From: Streptosporangium canum
Lineage (GTDB): Bacteria; Actinomycetota; Actinomycetes; Streptosporangiales; Streptosporangiaceae
NCBI RefSeq assembly: GCF_900113865.1
Contig: NZ_FOQY01000033.1
Location: 38,995 to 102,994 of the forward strand
Length of the DNA: 64,000 bases
Direction: 5' to 3'
The position numbers were made by a program, and so were the translations under genes. The notes beneath the pieces are model-generated. The model searched no databases. It had not been told where the DNA came from and saw only the letters and a list, made by a program, of their open reading frames with translations. This document shows, piece by piece, positions 34,283 through 42,847 of this stretch (position 1 is its first letter; each line of letters begins with the position of its first letter).

Positions 34283-34675
34283 CAAGCCGCGTCCAGGCAC
34301 GGGCTGCGCTGCTTCCCTTTGCATTCCGGTGATGCACCACAGTCACGTTGGCAGGGTGCATGCGAACGTGGCAGGCGTGTTGGCAACCTGGTTCCGGAAT
34401 CGGCAGTGTTCACCCGAACAGGACAAGAGGAACCCCGGTCTCCGGCGCGGGGGCCGGTTTCAGCATCAGCAAGATATATGGTCCGGCGCCGGATCGGTTT
34501 GCAGGCTTTCGCCCTGTTGATCTTCTCTCCTATCGTCGGAGAGGAGATGTCCCGCCAGGGGGCGGGTTGCTTCGCTGAGGGAACCTCATTGTCGGCTGTG
34601 GCCGGGAATGCGGCATGATCGACTTGGATGAGGTATTCGGTGGTGATCGGGTCTTTCGGTTGGCAGGCTTGAGCC
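34283..34675. other. Intergenic region with a short hairpin
   Basis: No gene seen. CTCTCC and GGAGAG arms at about 34525-34543 form a small hairpin. The remainder is probably the leader of the pseudogene at 34676. Confidence 0.4.
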
Positions 34676-35533
34676 ATGAACTCTCAGATCACTGACGTGC
34701 CGAGCCCTCGTGGCTCGGTGCTCCGATCGATTCCCGCTTCCTGTTCGCGCCTGAGCAGGCCGCGCTGATGGCCACGTTGCGCGGCCTGGCGCCCGCCGAC
34801 TGGGACCAGGAGGCGGTGCCGGGGCTGGACGGTGCGGGATCTCGCCGCGCACGTCCTGGGCGACTTCTACGGGCGCCTGGCCCGGGACCGCGACGGCCAC
34901 CGGGACGGGCCTGGCTTCGCGCCGGGCGAGAGCTTGGAGGCGTTCATCCACCGCATCAACCAGGAATGGGTCGAGGCCCACCGCCGGGTGAGCCCGGCCG
35001 CGCTCAGCGACACGCTCGATGTGGTGGGCGGACAGGTCGTCCGGTTCTTCGAGGCCACCGACCCCAACAGCCTGTCGCTGGGGGTGTCCTGGGCCGGTAT
35101 TGATCCGGCGCCGATGTGGCTGGACAGCGCCCGCGACTTCACCGAGTTCTGGACCCACCGCCAGCAGATCCGCCACGCAGCAGGCCAGGACACCGACCCC
35201 GATCCGCGATTCCTGTCCGTGGTCCTGGACACCTTCATGCGGGCCCTGCCGCACACCCTGCGCGAGGTCGCCGCGCCGTCCGGCACACAGATCCAGGTGC
35301 GGATCGACGGCCCGGCCGGGGGCACCTGGACCGTGACGGCCACCGGACCCCGCTGATCCCTCGCCCAACCGGACTCCGCACGCCCTGCCGCGGCCGTCCG
35401 CCTGGACACGGAGACCGCCTGGCGGCTGTGCACCCGTGGCATCCAGCCGGACACCGCCCTGGCCCGTGTCCGCATCGACGGCGACCGTGAACTGGGCGAA
35501 GCCGCCTGTCAGATCGTGTCGATCGTCTACTGA
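34676..35533 (+). pseudogene. Maleylpyruvate isomerase-family (mycothiol-dependent type) gene, broken three times
   Basis: The protein can be followed in pieces: ATG 34676 MNSQITDVPS, then after a one-base shift WLGAPIDSRFLFAPEQAALM and GLAPADWDQEAVPG. After a second shift near 34820 comes WTVRDLAAHVLGDFYGRLAR, with the metal-site His of this DinB-like fold. An in-frame TGA at 35354 replaces the Trp expected before SLAQPDSARPAAAVRLDTET, and the true end is VSIVY at 35533. Two frameshifts and one nonsense codon make it a clear pseudogene. Active relatives use mycothiol as cofactor. Confidence 0.75.
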
Positions 35534-35597
35534 CCGCAGCCGCGACACGCCAGGCCGGGCCATGGCATCCGGTAATCGTCATCCGCGCAGTTACAGG

Positions 35598-35643
35598 GGG
35601 TCTCCGTAGCAACGGCGCAGGAAACAACGGACATGTAGGTCAG
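35598..35643 (+). repeat. Tn3-type end, GGGGTCC family
   Basis: GGGGTCTCCGTAGCAACGGC then GCAGGAAACAACGGACATGT. It matches the ends at 38983 and 39117 closely. A partner with the same outer nine bases (GGGGTCTCC) lies on the complement at 36189, but similarity stops there. Confidence 0.55.
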
Positions 35644-35655
35644 CGGCCTATCTTC

Positions 35656-35784
35656 CTACCGATGGATGCGGCGGCGCCAACGCCGGAAGCGGGCCCGGCA
35701 GGCGTCCGAGCAGCACACCGCATCCGCCCGCCGCCCCTCCAGCAGCCGACGGCATGTCAGGCAGCGGCGCCGCTCGTCCCCCAC
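35656..35784 (-). CDS. Small Arg-rich zinc-ribbon protein
   Basis: 42 residues from GTG 35784: GDERRRCLTCRRLLEGRRAD, AVCCSDACRARFRRWRRRIH. C-x2-C and C-x3-C could bind one zinc, and the Arg tail suits nucleic-acid binding. The start is uncertain because the frame is open further upstream without ATG. The pattern resembles the zinc knuckles at 2730 and 28414 and lies next to a Tn3-type end. Confidence 0.4.
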   Translation of the reverse strand: MGDERRRCLTCRRLLEGRRADAVCCSDACRARFRRWRRRIHR

Positions 35785-35854
35785 CCTTCGAGCATCGCAC
35801 CGGGCGGCCCGATGCGTCCATGTGGGTCGACGCTGACCTACAGCGACGCAGCAA

Positions 35855-35885
35855 GATAGGCGATCAGGGCACCTGATCGCCTATC
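35855..35885. repeat. Perfect 13-bp inverted repeat (second core-site-like palindrome)
   Basis: The arms GATAGGCGATCAG and CTGATCGCCTATC flank GGCAC. Arm sequence and centre resemble the palindrome beside the integrase at 2314 (GATTAGCGATAA, centre GGCAGA). No T-run follows, so a terminator is less likely. Confidence 0.5.
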
Positions 35886-36517
35886 GCGCCGACAGCGCGT
35901 GTGCGATGACGAGCTCGTCCTGGTGCTCGCCGTCGACCACATCACTGCGCCGTCACGGCCGGCTCGGCTCGCCCGACTGACCGGGAGGGGGATCGGATCA
36001 CTGTGGGGTGGGGTGACGAACGCGCAGGGGGAGCCCACGGGGAGCGTGACAGGTTTTCGACTCCGTTTTCCCTGCGCGGCTGCACCCCTCACGTCGCGTC
36101 CAGCGGCCTGACGTCCTCCCGGAGGTGAACTGGGCACAGTGGGCGTTCTCGCAGGTCGGGGCGTTTTTGATCAGGGAATGGGAGACCCCGCGCAGCCGCT
36201 CCCGTTTTCTACTACCGGGACCCTAATCCCGACACCCGCGTGAGGCGCGCCGCGACAAGATCAAGACGTGCTTTGGGCTGGGGCCAGCTTCGGGAGCAGA
36301 AGGCCGCTTGGGTGGGTTCAGGCTTTGCTGGAACTGCACGCCTACCCAAGATCCACAAGTGGGGCCAGAATGCGCGCGCATGGGGCCAGTTGTCGCTGGT
36401 CAGATCACCCTGACCATAGGTCGTGGCGGTCCCTCGCTTGCGGTGCGGCCGGGGCTTGGTGAGTCCCGGCCGCTGTGCTGTGGTCGTTGGCGGGTCAGGT
36501 GGTCCGCTGGGGGTTGG
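35886..36517. other. Intergenic region, no gene recognised
   Basis: Short frames only. GGGTCCCGGTAGTAG on the complement at 36223 looks like a broken GGGGTCC-family end. TGGGGCCAG occurs three times between 36275 and 36395. Confidence 0.4.
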
Positions 36518-38188
36518 TCAGCAGGTGGCGAGGATGATGGAGATGACGTGGCAGGTCTTGGTGGCGGTGTCGTTGGCGGTGTTGGGGTCGGTGGGGGCGC
36601 TGGTGGCGCGGACGGCGGTGACGGTCACGTGGCCGAGGGAGAGCAGGTGGAGGGGGACGCGAAAAGTCTTGCCGGTGCTGGCTCCGTTGGCGATGGTGCC
36701 GTAGGTGCAGGTCAAGGTGGTGGCGGCGGTGGTGCAGCCGGCGGCGAGGTTGGTGGCGGTCGCGCCAGGCGGGAGGGTGGCGGTGAGGGTGGCCGAGGTG
36801 ACGGCATCGGGGCCGGTGTTGTGGGCGGTGAGGGTGTAGGACAGGTAGGGGACGAGGATGCCGAGGTGCGGCTGGGCGGTCAGGTCGACGTCGATGTCGG
36901 CTTCGGGTTCGGGGAGGTAGGTGTACTGGTCGGCGTTGCCGGTGGCGCTGGTGCCGGCCTGGGTGGTGACCGTGACGTGCACGGTGCCTGGGGGGTGGGC
37001 CGGGGCGGTCGCGGTGATGGTGGTGGCGTTGACCACGGTCACGTTGGTGGCCGGGGTGCCGCCGAACTTCACCGCGCTGGTGCTGTAAAGGTGGCTGCCG
37101 GTGATCGTGACGGTGTTGCCGCCGGCGGCGGGTCCGCTGCCGGGGCTGAGGCCGGTCACGATGGGCCGGGCGGGTGAGACGTCGACGTTGTACGGGGTGT
37201 CGCCGACGCCGATGGTGGCGGTGACGGCGTTGGTGGTCAGGTCGATGACCGAGACGTCGTCGGTGGCGGTGTTGGTGACGTAGGCGGTGCCGTCGGCGGG
37301 GTTGACGCGGATGCCCGCGGGCTGGATTCCCACCGGGATGGTGGTGGTGACGGCGCTGGTGGCGGTGTCGATGACCGCGACGGCGTTGGCGCTGGCGGTG
37401 GTCACGTAGAGGTGGGCGCCGTCCGGGCTGATCGACACGTCCTGCGGACCGGAGGCGACGGGGACGGTGCCCGTGATCGTGTTGGTGGCCAGATCGATGA
37501 CGGAGACGTTGTTGCTGTTGTAGTTGGCCGTGTAGGCGTGTGTCCCGTCGGGGCTGATCACCACGCCGGCCGGGGTCTGGGCGCTGGGACTGGTGATGGT
37601 CGCGGTGACGGTGTTGGTGGCGGTGTCGATGACCGAGACCGTGCTGCCGACGAAGCCGGCGACGATCGCCTTGCCGCCGTCGGGGGTCACCGCGATATCG
37701 AAGGGCTGGCCGGTGACGGTGACGGTTGCGGTGACCGTGTGGGTGGCGGTGTCGATGACCCTGACTCCCTGAGCTCCTCCGCCGAGGCTGACGCCCACGT
37801 AGGCGTGCGCGCCGTCCGGCGCGAACGCCACGGGATTGGGGAACTGGGAGGCCGGGATGGTCGCCGACACCGTGTTCGTGGCGGCGTCGATCACCGAGAT
37901 GTTGTTGGAACCCTGGTTGGTGACGTAGACCTCGGCTCCGTCCGGAGAGACGGCCACCCCGGACGGGAAGGTGCCGACCGGAACGGTCGCGGTCACCGTG
38001 CCGGTCGTGGCGTCGATGACCGAGACCGAGTTGCCTCGCAGGTTCGTGACGTAGGCCGTGGTGCCAGGTGCCGCCGCGTGCGCGGGAGTAGACAGTGCCG
38101 TCAGGCCGGTGGCGGCCAGGGCGAACGCGGCGACCAGGGCGGTGAGACGTTTGCGCGGTCCGCGGCGGGGACGGGTGGTGGGGGGCAA
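36518..38188 (-). CDS. Secreted YVTN beta-propeller protein with IPT/TIG and DUF11-like domains
   Basis: 556 residues from TTG 38188, with GAGGAG 9-10 bases upstream. Signal peptide with Arg-rich head (RRGPRKRLTALVAAFALAAT ending AHA). Seven YVTN-type blades (about 42-340), each with VSVIDxATxTVTATI and SPDGxxxYVTN. An IPT/TIG domain follows (about 345-430, GLSPGSGPAAGGNTVTITG), then a DUF11-like domain (about 440-545, SYTLTAHNTGPDAVTSATLT). The last residues contain two Cys (TCHVISIILATC). Surface propellers of this type bind ligands or partners; no enzymatic motif is seen. Confidence 0.88.
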   Translation of the reverse strand: MPPTTRPRRGPRKRLTALVAAFALAATGLTALSTPAHAAAPGTTAYVTNLRGNSVSVIDATTGTVTATVPVGTFPSGVAVSPDGAEVYVTNQGSNNISVIDAATNTVSATIPASQFPNPVAFAPDGAHAYVGVSLGGGAQGVRVIDTATHTVTATVTVTGQPFDIAVTPDGGKAIVAGFVGSTVSVIDTATNTVTATITSPSAQTPAGVVISPDGTHAYTANYNSNNVSVIDLATNTITGTVPVASGPQDVSISPDGAHLYVTTASANAVAVIDTATSAVTTTIPVGIQPAGIRVNPADGTAYVTNTATDDVSVIDLTTNAVTATIGVGDTPYNVDVSPARPIVTGLSPGSGPAAGGNTVTITGSHLYSTSAVKFGGTPATNVTVVNATTITATAPAHPPGTVHVTVTTQAGTSATGNADQYTYLPEPEADIDVDLTAQPHLGILVPYLSYTLTAHNTGPDAVTSATLTATLPPGATATNLAAGCTTAATTLTCTYGTIANGASTGKTFRVPLHLLSLGHVTVTAVRATSAPTDPNTANDTATKTCHVISIILATC

Positions 38189-38312
38189 GGGGAGAGCTCC
38201 TCTCGGCTTGCGTACCGCCTCCGGTGGGCTCCGATCGGGCCCATGGCAACCGTGGGCGGTGCGGTCGATCCCGGACGTGCGAGGCCGCCGGCGCGATGAA
38301 GACGAGGGCCGG

Positions 38313-38801
38313 TTACTCGGGCAGCACGTTCTGTGCGAAGGCGCCTTGGAGATTGCCGCGCTCTTCGAAGACGAACACGATGTAGGTCTCGAAGTACTCG
38401 CCGCTTTGCCCGGCGGCGCGGGCGATGCCGACCTTGGTGCTGGCCTTCCACACCAGCTGAGTGAAGTGGCCGGTCTCCGAGGAGTACTGGGCGGCGGCGA
38501 AGTCGTAGGCGGAGATCTCCTAGTACCAGTTGTTGACCGCTATCGAGCCGGGCAGGGCCTCGGAGCCGGCGCCCCAGAAGATGTTCTCGCCGGTCTGCGC
38601 GTGCAGGCCCTCGTGCCCGGCCTCCAGCTCTTCCTGCTCCGATCGGGAGGTCGCCCGCTCCTGGGCGTAGGCGTTGAGCTCGGCGTCCAAGACCAGCGGC
38701 GGCGCGTGGTGCCTGGCCCGCAGGGCATTGGCTTCGGCGAGCGCCTCGGCCTGGAATTCGGGGGTGGTGGCGTTGGGCAGAGCGGGGCGCGTTCCGGCCA
38801 T
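38313..38801 (-). pseudogene. CAP/SCP-domain (PR-1-like) gene with an in-frame TAG
   Basis: ATG 38801 MAGTRPALPNATTPEFQAEA, then ALRARHHAPPLVLDAELNAY and GLHAQTGENIFWGAGSE. At 38520 the codon after AVNNWY is TAG where GAG (Glu) is expected. The same frame continues EISAYDFAAAQYSSETGHFT, QLVWKASTKVGIA and YIVFVFEERGNLQGAFAQNV to TAA at 38313. The CAP signatures GENI and GHFTQLVWK are on opposite sides of the stop. One substitution separates it from an intact 162-residue protein. No signal peptide is present. Confidence 0.8.
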
Positions 38802-38982
38802 GACAGATCCTTGTCCAACCTGAATGGGGTCCCTGCCGGATGCTGCTCACCGCATCCCCTGACCCGGCGGGAGGCGGCTGAGTGCCGCTTACCGCTCATC
38901 TTCCGTTATTTGCTGACATGCGCCAGACCTACATACTGTCCGGAAGCGGACACTCGGCGTAGTGGCCAGGGTGTGCCGTGGA

Positions 38983-39117
38983 GGGGTCCCAGTAGCAACG
39001 AAGAAATTTCCAACGGATATGCAGGTCGAAGTCCCCGTAGGACCCTTCAAGCACCACCTGACGACGGACGCTGACCTGCATATCCGTCGCTTCCTGCGCC
39101 ATTACTACCGGGACCCC
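38983..39117. mobile_element. 135-bp miniature element, GGGGTCC family
   Basis: Left GGGGTCCCAGTAGCAACGAA and right (complement) GGGGTCCCGGTAGTAATGGC; both continue to CGGATATGCAGGTC. Non-coding. Flanks GTGGA and ATCAC show no duplication. It ends ten bases before the IS630 insertion. Confidence 0.7.
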
Positions 39118-39139
39118 ATCACAGCTACTGCTGCGTTCC

Positions 39140-39748
39140 TCAAAGCAGGTAGACGAACTTGTGGCGCAGGGCTCGGGGCTGCGGGGGTGTTCGCCCCCAG
39201 ATCCAGGGATGGGCATGGGTGTTGAGCTGGGTGGTGGCGATGGCGACCGCGTAGGCGATCTCGGTGGCGTCGGCGAAGGTCTGCCCGGCGAACGCGGCCT
39301 TGCGCAGCAGCCGCCACCAGCCCTCGGCCAGGTTCAGCCAGCAGGCCTTGACCGGGATGAACACCTGACGGATCCGCGGATGACGCAGCAGCCACTGGCG
39401 GACCTTCCAGCTGGAATGGCTGGAGAGGTTGTCGGTGATGACCACGATCGGGCCGCGCCGGTTGGACCTGGCGATCTGCTGAAGCAGCCCGATCCAGCCG
39501 TCACTGTTGCGCGCGGGCGCGCAGAAAGTGAGCTCGATGCCGTCGCGGATGCGCAGGCCACCGTACACCCAGGTCTTATCCAGGCCGCGAGAATACTCCA
39601 ACGGTGCTTTGATCCGGTGTCCGTCGACCGACCAGCCGGGCGCCGGCGGGAAGGTGCGCGGGGTCACCGGCCCCAGCTCGTCGGCGCAGATCACCGTGGT
39701 ACCCGGCGGCGGGTCGGTGTAGAGGCCGACGACCTCGGCCCTTTTGGG
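39140..39748 (-). CDS. IS630 transposase, frame B (DDE part)
   Basis: From the slippery site the frame reads RAEVVGLYTDPPPGTTVICA, DELGPV (first Asp), VVITDNLSSHSS (second Asp) and FIPVKACWLNLAEGWWRLLR (Glu position), ending at 39140. No separate start is convincing; it is probably made only as a fusion with frame A by -1 frameshifting at 39742-39748, giving about 377 residues, the normal size of the family. Confidence 0.8.
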   Translation of the reverse strand, partial: PKRAEVVGLYTDPPPGTTVICADELGPVTPRTFPPAPGWSVDGHRIKAPLEYSRGLDKTWVYGGLRIRDGIELTFCAPARNSDGWIGLLQQIARSNRRGPIVVITDNLSSHSSWKVRQWLLRHPRIRQVFIPVKACWLNLAEGWWRLLRKAAFAGQTFADATEIAYAVAIATTQLNTHAHPWIWGRTPPQPRALRHKFVYLL

Positions 39749-40272
39749 GCGAAGTCCGGATCGGTCGAGGTGGTCCAGGAACGGGCGTGCCGCCAGGGGA
39801 CCTTTTCTTTGAGCAGGATCCGGCGGACCTGGCTGCGCGCGATGACGATCCCCTGCGCGCGGGCGGCGGCGGTCAGGCTGTCCAGCGTCCACTCGGCGGG
39901 GCCGGCCTCCTCCTCTGCGACCAGGTCCCCGGCCTCGTCGTGGACCGGTCGCCCGGGCGGAGTCGAGCGCGCCAGCGCGATGAGCCGCCCGCGTTCGAGC
40001 TCGGTGATGCGTGGTTTGCGGCCTGCCCCGGGCCGGTCGCCCAGTCCGGCCAGGCCCTCGGCGTTGAAGCGCTCGATCCGCTCGCGCACGGTCTGCATGT
40101 GACAGCCCAGCTTGGCCGCGATGGCGCTGGTGCGCAGCCCTTGCCAGCTGAACGCGATGATCTGCGCTCTCATGATCCAGTCGGCCGGGGCATGACGAGC
40201 CCCGGCCAGCTTGCGGATCTGTCGTTTCTCTTCGGCGTCCATCGGTGGACGCGCATGCAGCAGTTTAGGCAT
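39691..40272 (-). CDS. IS630 transposase, frame A (HTH part)
   Basis: 193 residues from ATG 40272. Contains an HTH (TSAIAAKLGCHMQTVRERIE), the linker FNAEGLAGLGDRPGAGRKPR and a second winged HTH (WTLDSLTAAARAQGIVIARS). In the zero frame it terminates shortly after DPDFAPK. At that point the sequence C CCA AAA (39748-39742, complement) fits the X-XXY-YYZ slippery heptamer. Slipping back one base continues into frame B. Confidence 0.82.
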   Translation of the reverse strand: MPKLLHARPPMDAEEKRQIRKLAGARHAPADWIMRAQIIAFSWQGLRTSAIAAKLGCHMQTVRERIERFNAEGLAGLGDRPGAGRKPRITELERGRLIALARSTPPGRPVHDEAGDLVAEEEAGPAEWTLDSLTAAARAQGIVIARSQVRRILLKEKVPWRHARSWTTSTDPDFAPKGPRSSASTPTRRRVPR

Positions 40273-40344
40273 GACAATCCCCCTGAGACCATCATCGCCC
40301 CAGGTCAGCAGGGATGCACGCCTCTATTCAGGAACGCAGCACTA

Positions 40345-40890
40345 GTACGGCGCGACCCCGACGACCCCGCCGCGGTCGGCCTGGTGGAGGCTCCCGTCGT
40401 GCTCATCGAGTACGCCGACTTCACCTGCAAGTACTGCGCCGCCTTCGCCGAGCAGACCCTGCCCGCCCTCCTGGCGCAGTACGTCGAGCAGGGCAAACTC
40501 CGCATCGAATGGCGGGATGCGCCCGTGCTCAGCCAGCACCCGGTCAACACCGCGATCGCCGCCCGCGCGGCCGCCCGGCAGAACCTGTTCTGGCAGTACT
40601 ACGAGGCCCTGTATGCGCGCACCTTCGCCGGAAACTCCGACTGGAGCCGCAAGGAGCTCATCGACATCGCCGCCTCCATCGACAAGCTGGACGTGCCCGC
40701 GTTCACCAAGGCGCTCGACGACCCCGCCATCGTGCAGTTCGTGCAGAAGGAGGCGCGAACCTCCGCCGCGCTCGGTGTGACCGGCACTCCCATGTTCGTG
40801 CTCGGGGAGGAAGTCGTCAACGGCGCGCAGCCTATCGAGGTGTTCCGCCAACTCATCGACGCCCAACTGGCCGAGGCAGGGAAGGGCTGA
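40345..40890 (+). pseudogene. DsbA-family thiol oxidoreductase, start removed by IS630
   Basis: The frame begins at the insertion-sequence edge: LVRRDPDDPAAVGLVEAPVV then LIEYADFTCKYCAAFAEQTL with the CxxC active site CKYC, a helical insert and the cis-Pro loop GVTGTPMFVLGEE. About 60 N-terminal residues, including the signal or membrane anchor, are missing. Left of the insertion lies a miniature element, not the rest of the gene, so a deletion also occurred. The two-base gap to the ccdA-like gene indicates a former operon for disulphide exchange outside the membrane. Confidence 0.8.
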
Positions 40891-40891
40891 G

Positions 40892-41776
40892 ATGGACATC
40901 GGCTACCTCGGCGCGTTTCTCGGCGGCCTGCTGAGCCTGCTGTCACCGTGCTCGGCCATGCTGCTGCCGGCCTTCTTCGCCTACGCCTTCTCCCGGCCCG
41001 CGCTCCTGGTGGCCCGCACCGGCGTGTTCTACCTCGGGCTCGTCACCACGCTCGTGCCGCTCGGCGTGTCCGCCGCGACCGCGGGGGCGTTCCTGTCCCA
41101 GCAACGCGGCACCCTGCTCACCGCCGTCGCCATCGTGGTGATCGTCTTCGGCCTCGTCCAGGTGCTCAGCATGCCTGTGCCCGCGTTCGGCCGCACGGGG
41201 CAGCGCGAGCCCGGCACCGCCTGGACGGTGTTCCTGCCCGGCGCCGCCTACGGCGTCGCCGGCGTGTGCACCGGCCCGATCCTCGGATCCGTGCTGATGA
41301 TCGCAGCCGCCGGCGCCAACCCCGTCTACGGAGCCATCCTGCTGGCCATCTACGCCGCCGGGATGGCGCTGCCGCTGCTACTGCTCGCCCTGGCCTGGAA
41401 ACGCTGGTCCGGCTCCCTGCGGACCTGGCTCCGGCATCGCATGCTCCGCCTCGGCCGCTGGACGAACAGCTGGCACGCCATCATCTCCGGGACACTGTCA
41501 CTCGTACTCGGCGCTCTCCTGCTCATCACCGCACACGATCCCGAAGCGACCGGGCTGCTGCCCATCGGCACCCAATACGCCCTCGAAACCGGCATCGCCC
41601 GGCTCGGCGCCGACATCTCCAACGTCGCCGTCGTCATCGCCGCCGTGCTCATCGCGCTCGCCGGCACTTTCTGGCTGCTACGCCGTCACCGCTCCCGCAC
41701 CGGTCCCACCGCCGGGACCGACGCCCCCGCCGTGGATTCACCCGCCACCCCGCCGCAGCGCACCGGGCAGCCATAA
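40892..41776 (+). CDS. CcdA/DsbD-type transmembrane thiol-electron carrier
   Basis: 294 residues, ATG 40892 one base after the dsbA stop. Six or seven membrane helices. The paired Cys expected for CcdA are in GLLSLLSPCSAMLLPAFFAY (helix 1) and YGVAGVCTGPILGSVLMI (helix 4). It passes electrons from cytoplasmic thioredoxin to extracytoplasmic thiol proteins such as the upstream DsbA-like protein. The C-terminal tail is Pro/Thr-rich. Its promoter was probably upstream of dsbA and is now displaced by IS630; it may depend on read-through. Confidence 0.88.
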   Translation: MDIGYLGAFLGGLLSLLSPCSAMLLPAFFAYAFSRPALLVARTGVFYLGLVTTLVPLGVSAATAGAFLSQQRGTLLTAVAIVVIVFGLVQVLSMPVPAFGRTGQREPGTAWTVFLPGAAYGVAGVCTGPILGSVLMIAAAGANPVYGAILLAIYAAGMALPLLLLALAWKRWSGSLRTWLRHRMLRLGRWTNSWHAIISGTLSLVLGALLLITAHDPEATGLLPIGTQYALETGIARLGADISNVAVVIAAVLIALAGTFWLLRRHRSRTGPTAGTDAPAVDSPATPPQRTGQP

Positions 41777-41799
41777 CGTCGCATCACCTTCGGCAGACG

Positions 41800-41816
41800 C
41801 CTCACCTGAGGTGAGG
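41800..41816. terminator. Short perfect hairpin downstream of the ccdA-like gene
   Basis: CCTCACCTGAGGTGAGG is a perfect seven-bp stem with a TGA centre, 24 bases after the stop. A weak terminator is likely. Confidence 0.4.
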
Positions 41817-41867
41817 TGAGGTCTTCCTCCGGCCGTTCCCTCATGGGGCGCGGCCGGTCTCGCCTCG

Positions 41868-42038
41868 TCATGGACTTCCCTCGGCGACACACTCCGTCGA
41901 CGGAGCCGAGTGCACGGCCGAAGCCTGGACGGTCCGCGCCGGTGGGGCCTGGTAGGCGGCACTGATGGTCTCGGCGCCGTCGACCAGGGCGGTGGTCTCC
42001 TCCATGGCACCGGCCGGGGACGGTCCGGGGACAGGCAT
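41868..42038 (-). CDS. 56-residue hypothetical protein
   Basis: ATG 42038 (MPVPGPSPAGAMEETTALVD, then GAETISAAYQAPPARTVQAS) to TGA 41868, with GAGG nine bases upstream and strongly GC-rich third codon positions, which supports real coding. No motif or membrane segment; two Cys are absent except one near the end (STECVAEGSP). Family not recognised. Confidence 0.4.
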   Translation of the reverse strand: MPVPGPSPAGAMEETTALVDGAETISAAYQAPPARTVQASAVHSAPSTECVAEGSP

Positions 42039-42210
42039 CACGTGCCCTCGCCAAGTCAGGCTCTGAGGTCGGTGCCTGCCCACAACATGCGATTAACCGC
42101 CAGGTAGCTGATCGCAGGTCCTCGGTCGTTGCCAGTCACTCTGATTCCGGGGACGTCGTGGGAGTGGAGGTCCTTGGCTTGGTTAGGGGTGGAGCTGCCG
42201 GGGCTTCTTG

Positions 42211-42834
42211 TTATCGGGGGTGGAGCCGTAGCCCGTCGAGGATGATGTGGGCGATGTGTGCGGAGCGTTCGCGGTTGGTGTCCGCGTCGGCATGTCGGAT
42301 CGCGGCGAAGGCGCCGGCGACGATTGCCATCACCTCGTCGACTGTCACGTCATGGCGTACGACGCCGGCTCGATGGGCGCGATCGAGCAGGTGTGCGACC
42401 TGGTGCGTCAGGTCGGCAGCGGCGTCCGGAGCGGCGTTGCGCAGGTCGAACTCGGCGGCCGTGAGCGCGCTCTTCACCGCTGCGTTCTCCGCGCCTGAGG
42501 CCATCATCCGGGACAGCAGCGTGAACAGGGCGGCTGGATCGTCGGTACCGGTGAGCGCTTCTCCCTCGGCGACCAACTGCCTGATTTGGTCGATCGCGAC
42601 GGCGAGGTACAGCGCTTCCTTGGTGGGGAAGTGCCGGTGGACGGTGCCGGGACCGACACCCGCGCGGCGGGCGATCTCGTCGAGCGAGATGCCGAGGCCT
42701 CGTGAGGCGAACAACTGCTGCGCGGTCCGCAGTACCTGCTCACGATTGCGGCGCGCGTCAGCCCGTAGCTCCCGGTCGTTCACGGGAGCCGTCGGTGGCT
42801 CGGCTGGAGTGTGTTTAGGCGTTCGACTGGACAT
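42211..42834 (-). CDS. TetR-family transcriptional regulator
   Basis: 207 residues from ATG 42834. HTH at about 28-75 (REQVLRTAQQLFASRGLGIS, then LDEIARRAGVGPGTVHRHFP), followed by a helical ligand domain with the C-terminal phrase AAIRHADADTNRERSAHIAH. It is divergent from the SnoaL-like gene at 42965. The 130 bases between hold two palindromes sharing the CCGGGGC core, so it probably represses both genes. Confidence 0.88.
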   Translation of the reverse strand: MSSRTPKHTPAEPPTAPVNDRELRADARRNREQVLRTAQQLFASRGLGISLDEIARRAGVGPGTVHRHFPTKEALYLAVAIDQIRQLVAEGEALTGTDDPAALFTLLSRMMASGAENAAVKSALTAAEFDLRNAAPDAAADLTHQVAHLLDRAHRAGVVRHDVTVDEVMAIVAGAFAAIRHADADTNRERSAHIAHIILDGLRLHPR

Positions 42835-42847
42835 CTCACGCCTAGCT

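Larger units (their letters stand above)
39128..40342 (-). mobile_element. IS630-family insertion sequence, 1215 bp
   Basis: Ends CTGCTGCGTTCCT (left) and, on the complement, GTGCTGCGTTCCT (right), each directly preceded by the dinucleotide TA (39126-39127 and 40343-40344), the target duplicated by this family. It contains two overlapping frames joined by a slippery sequence. It lies immediately upstream of a dsbA gene that has lost its start. Confidence 0.85.

Noticed and set aside
35598..36223. A 620-bp composite element between two GGGGTCC-type ends
   Set aside because: The right candidate matches only 9-15 bases and no target duplication is present.
36495..38249. His/Arg-rich 584-codon frame over the beta-propeller gene
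   Set aside because: Shifted reading of the repeated blades; the blade frame has a signal peptide and family motifs.
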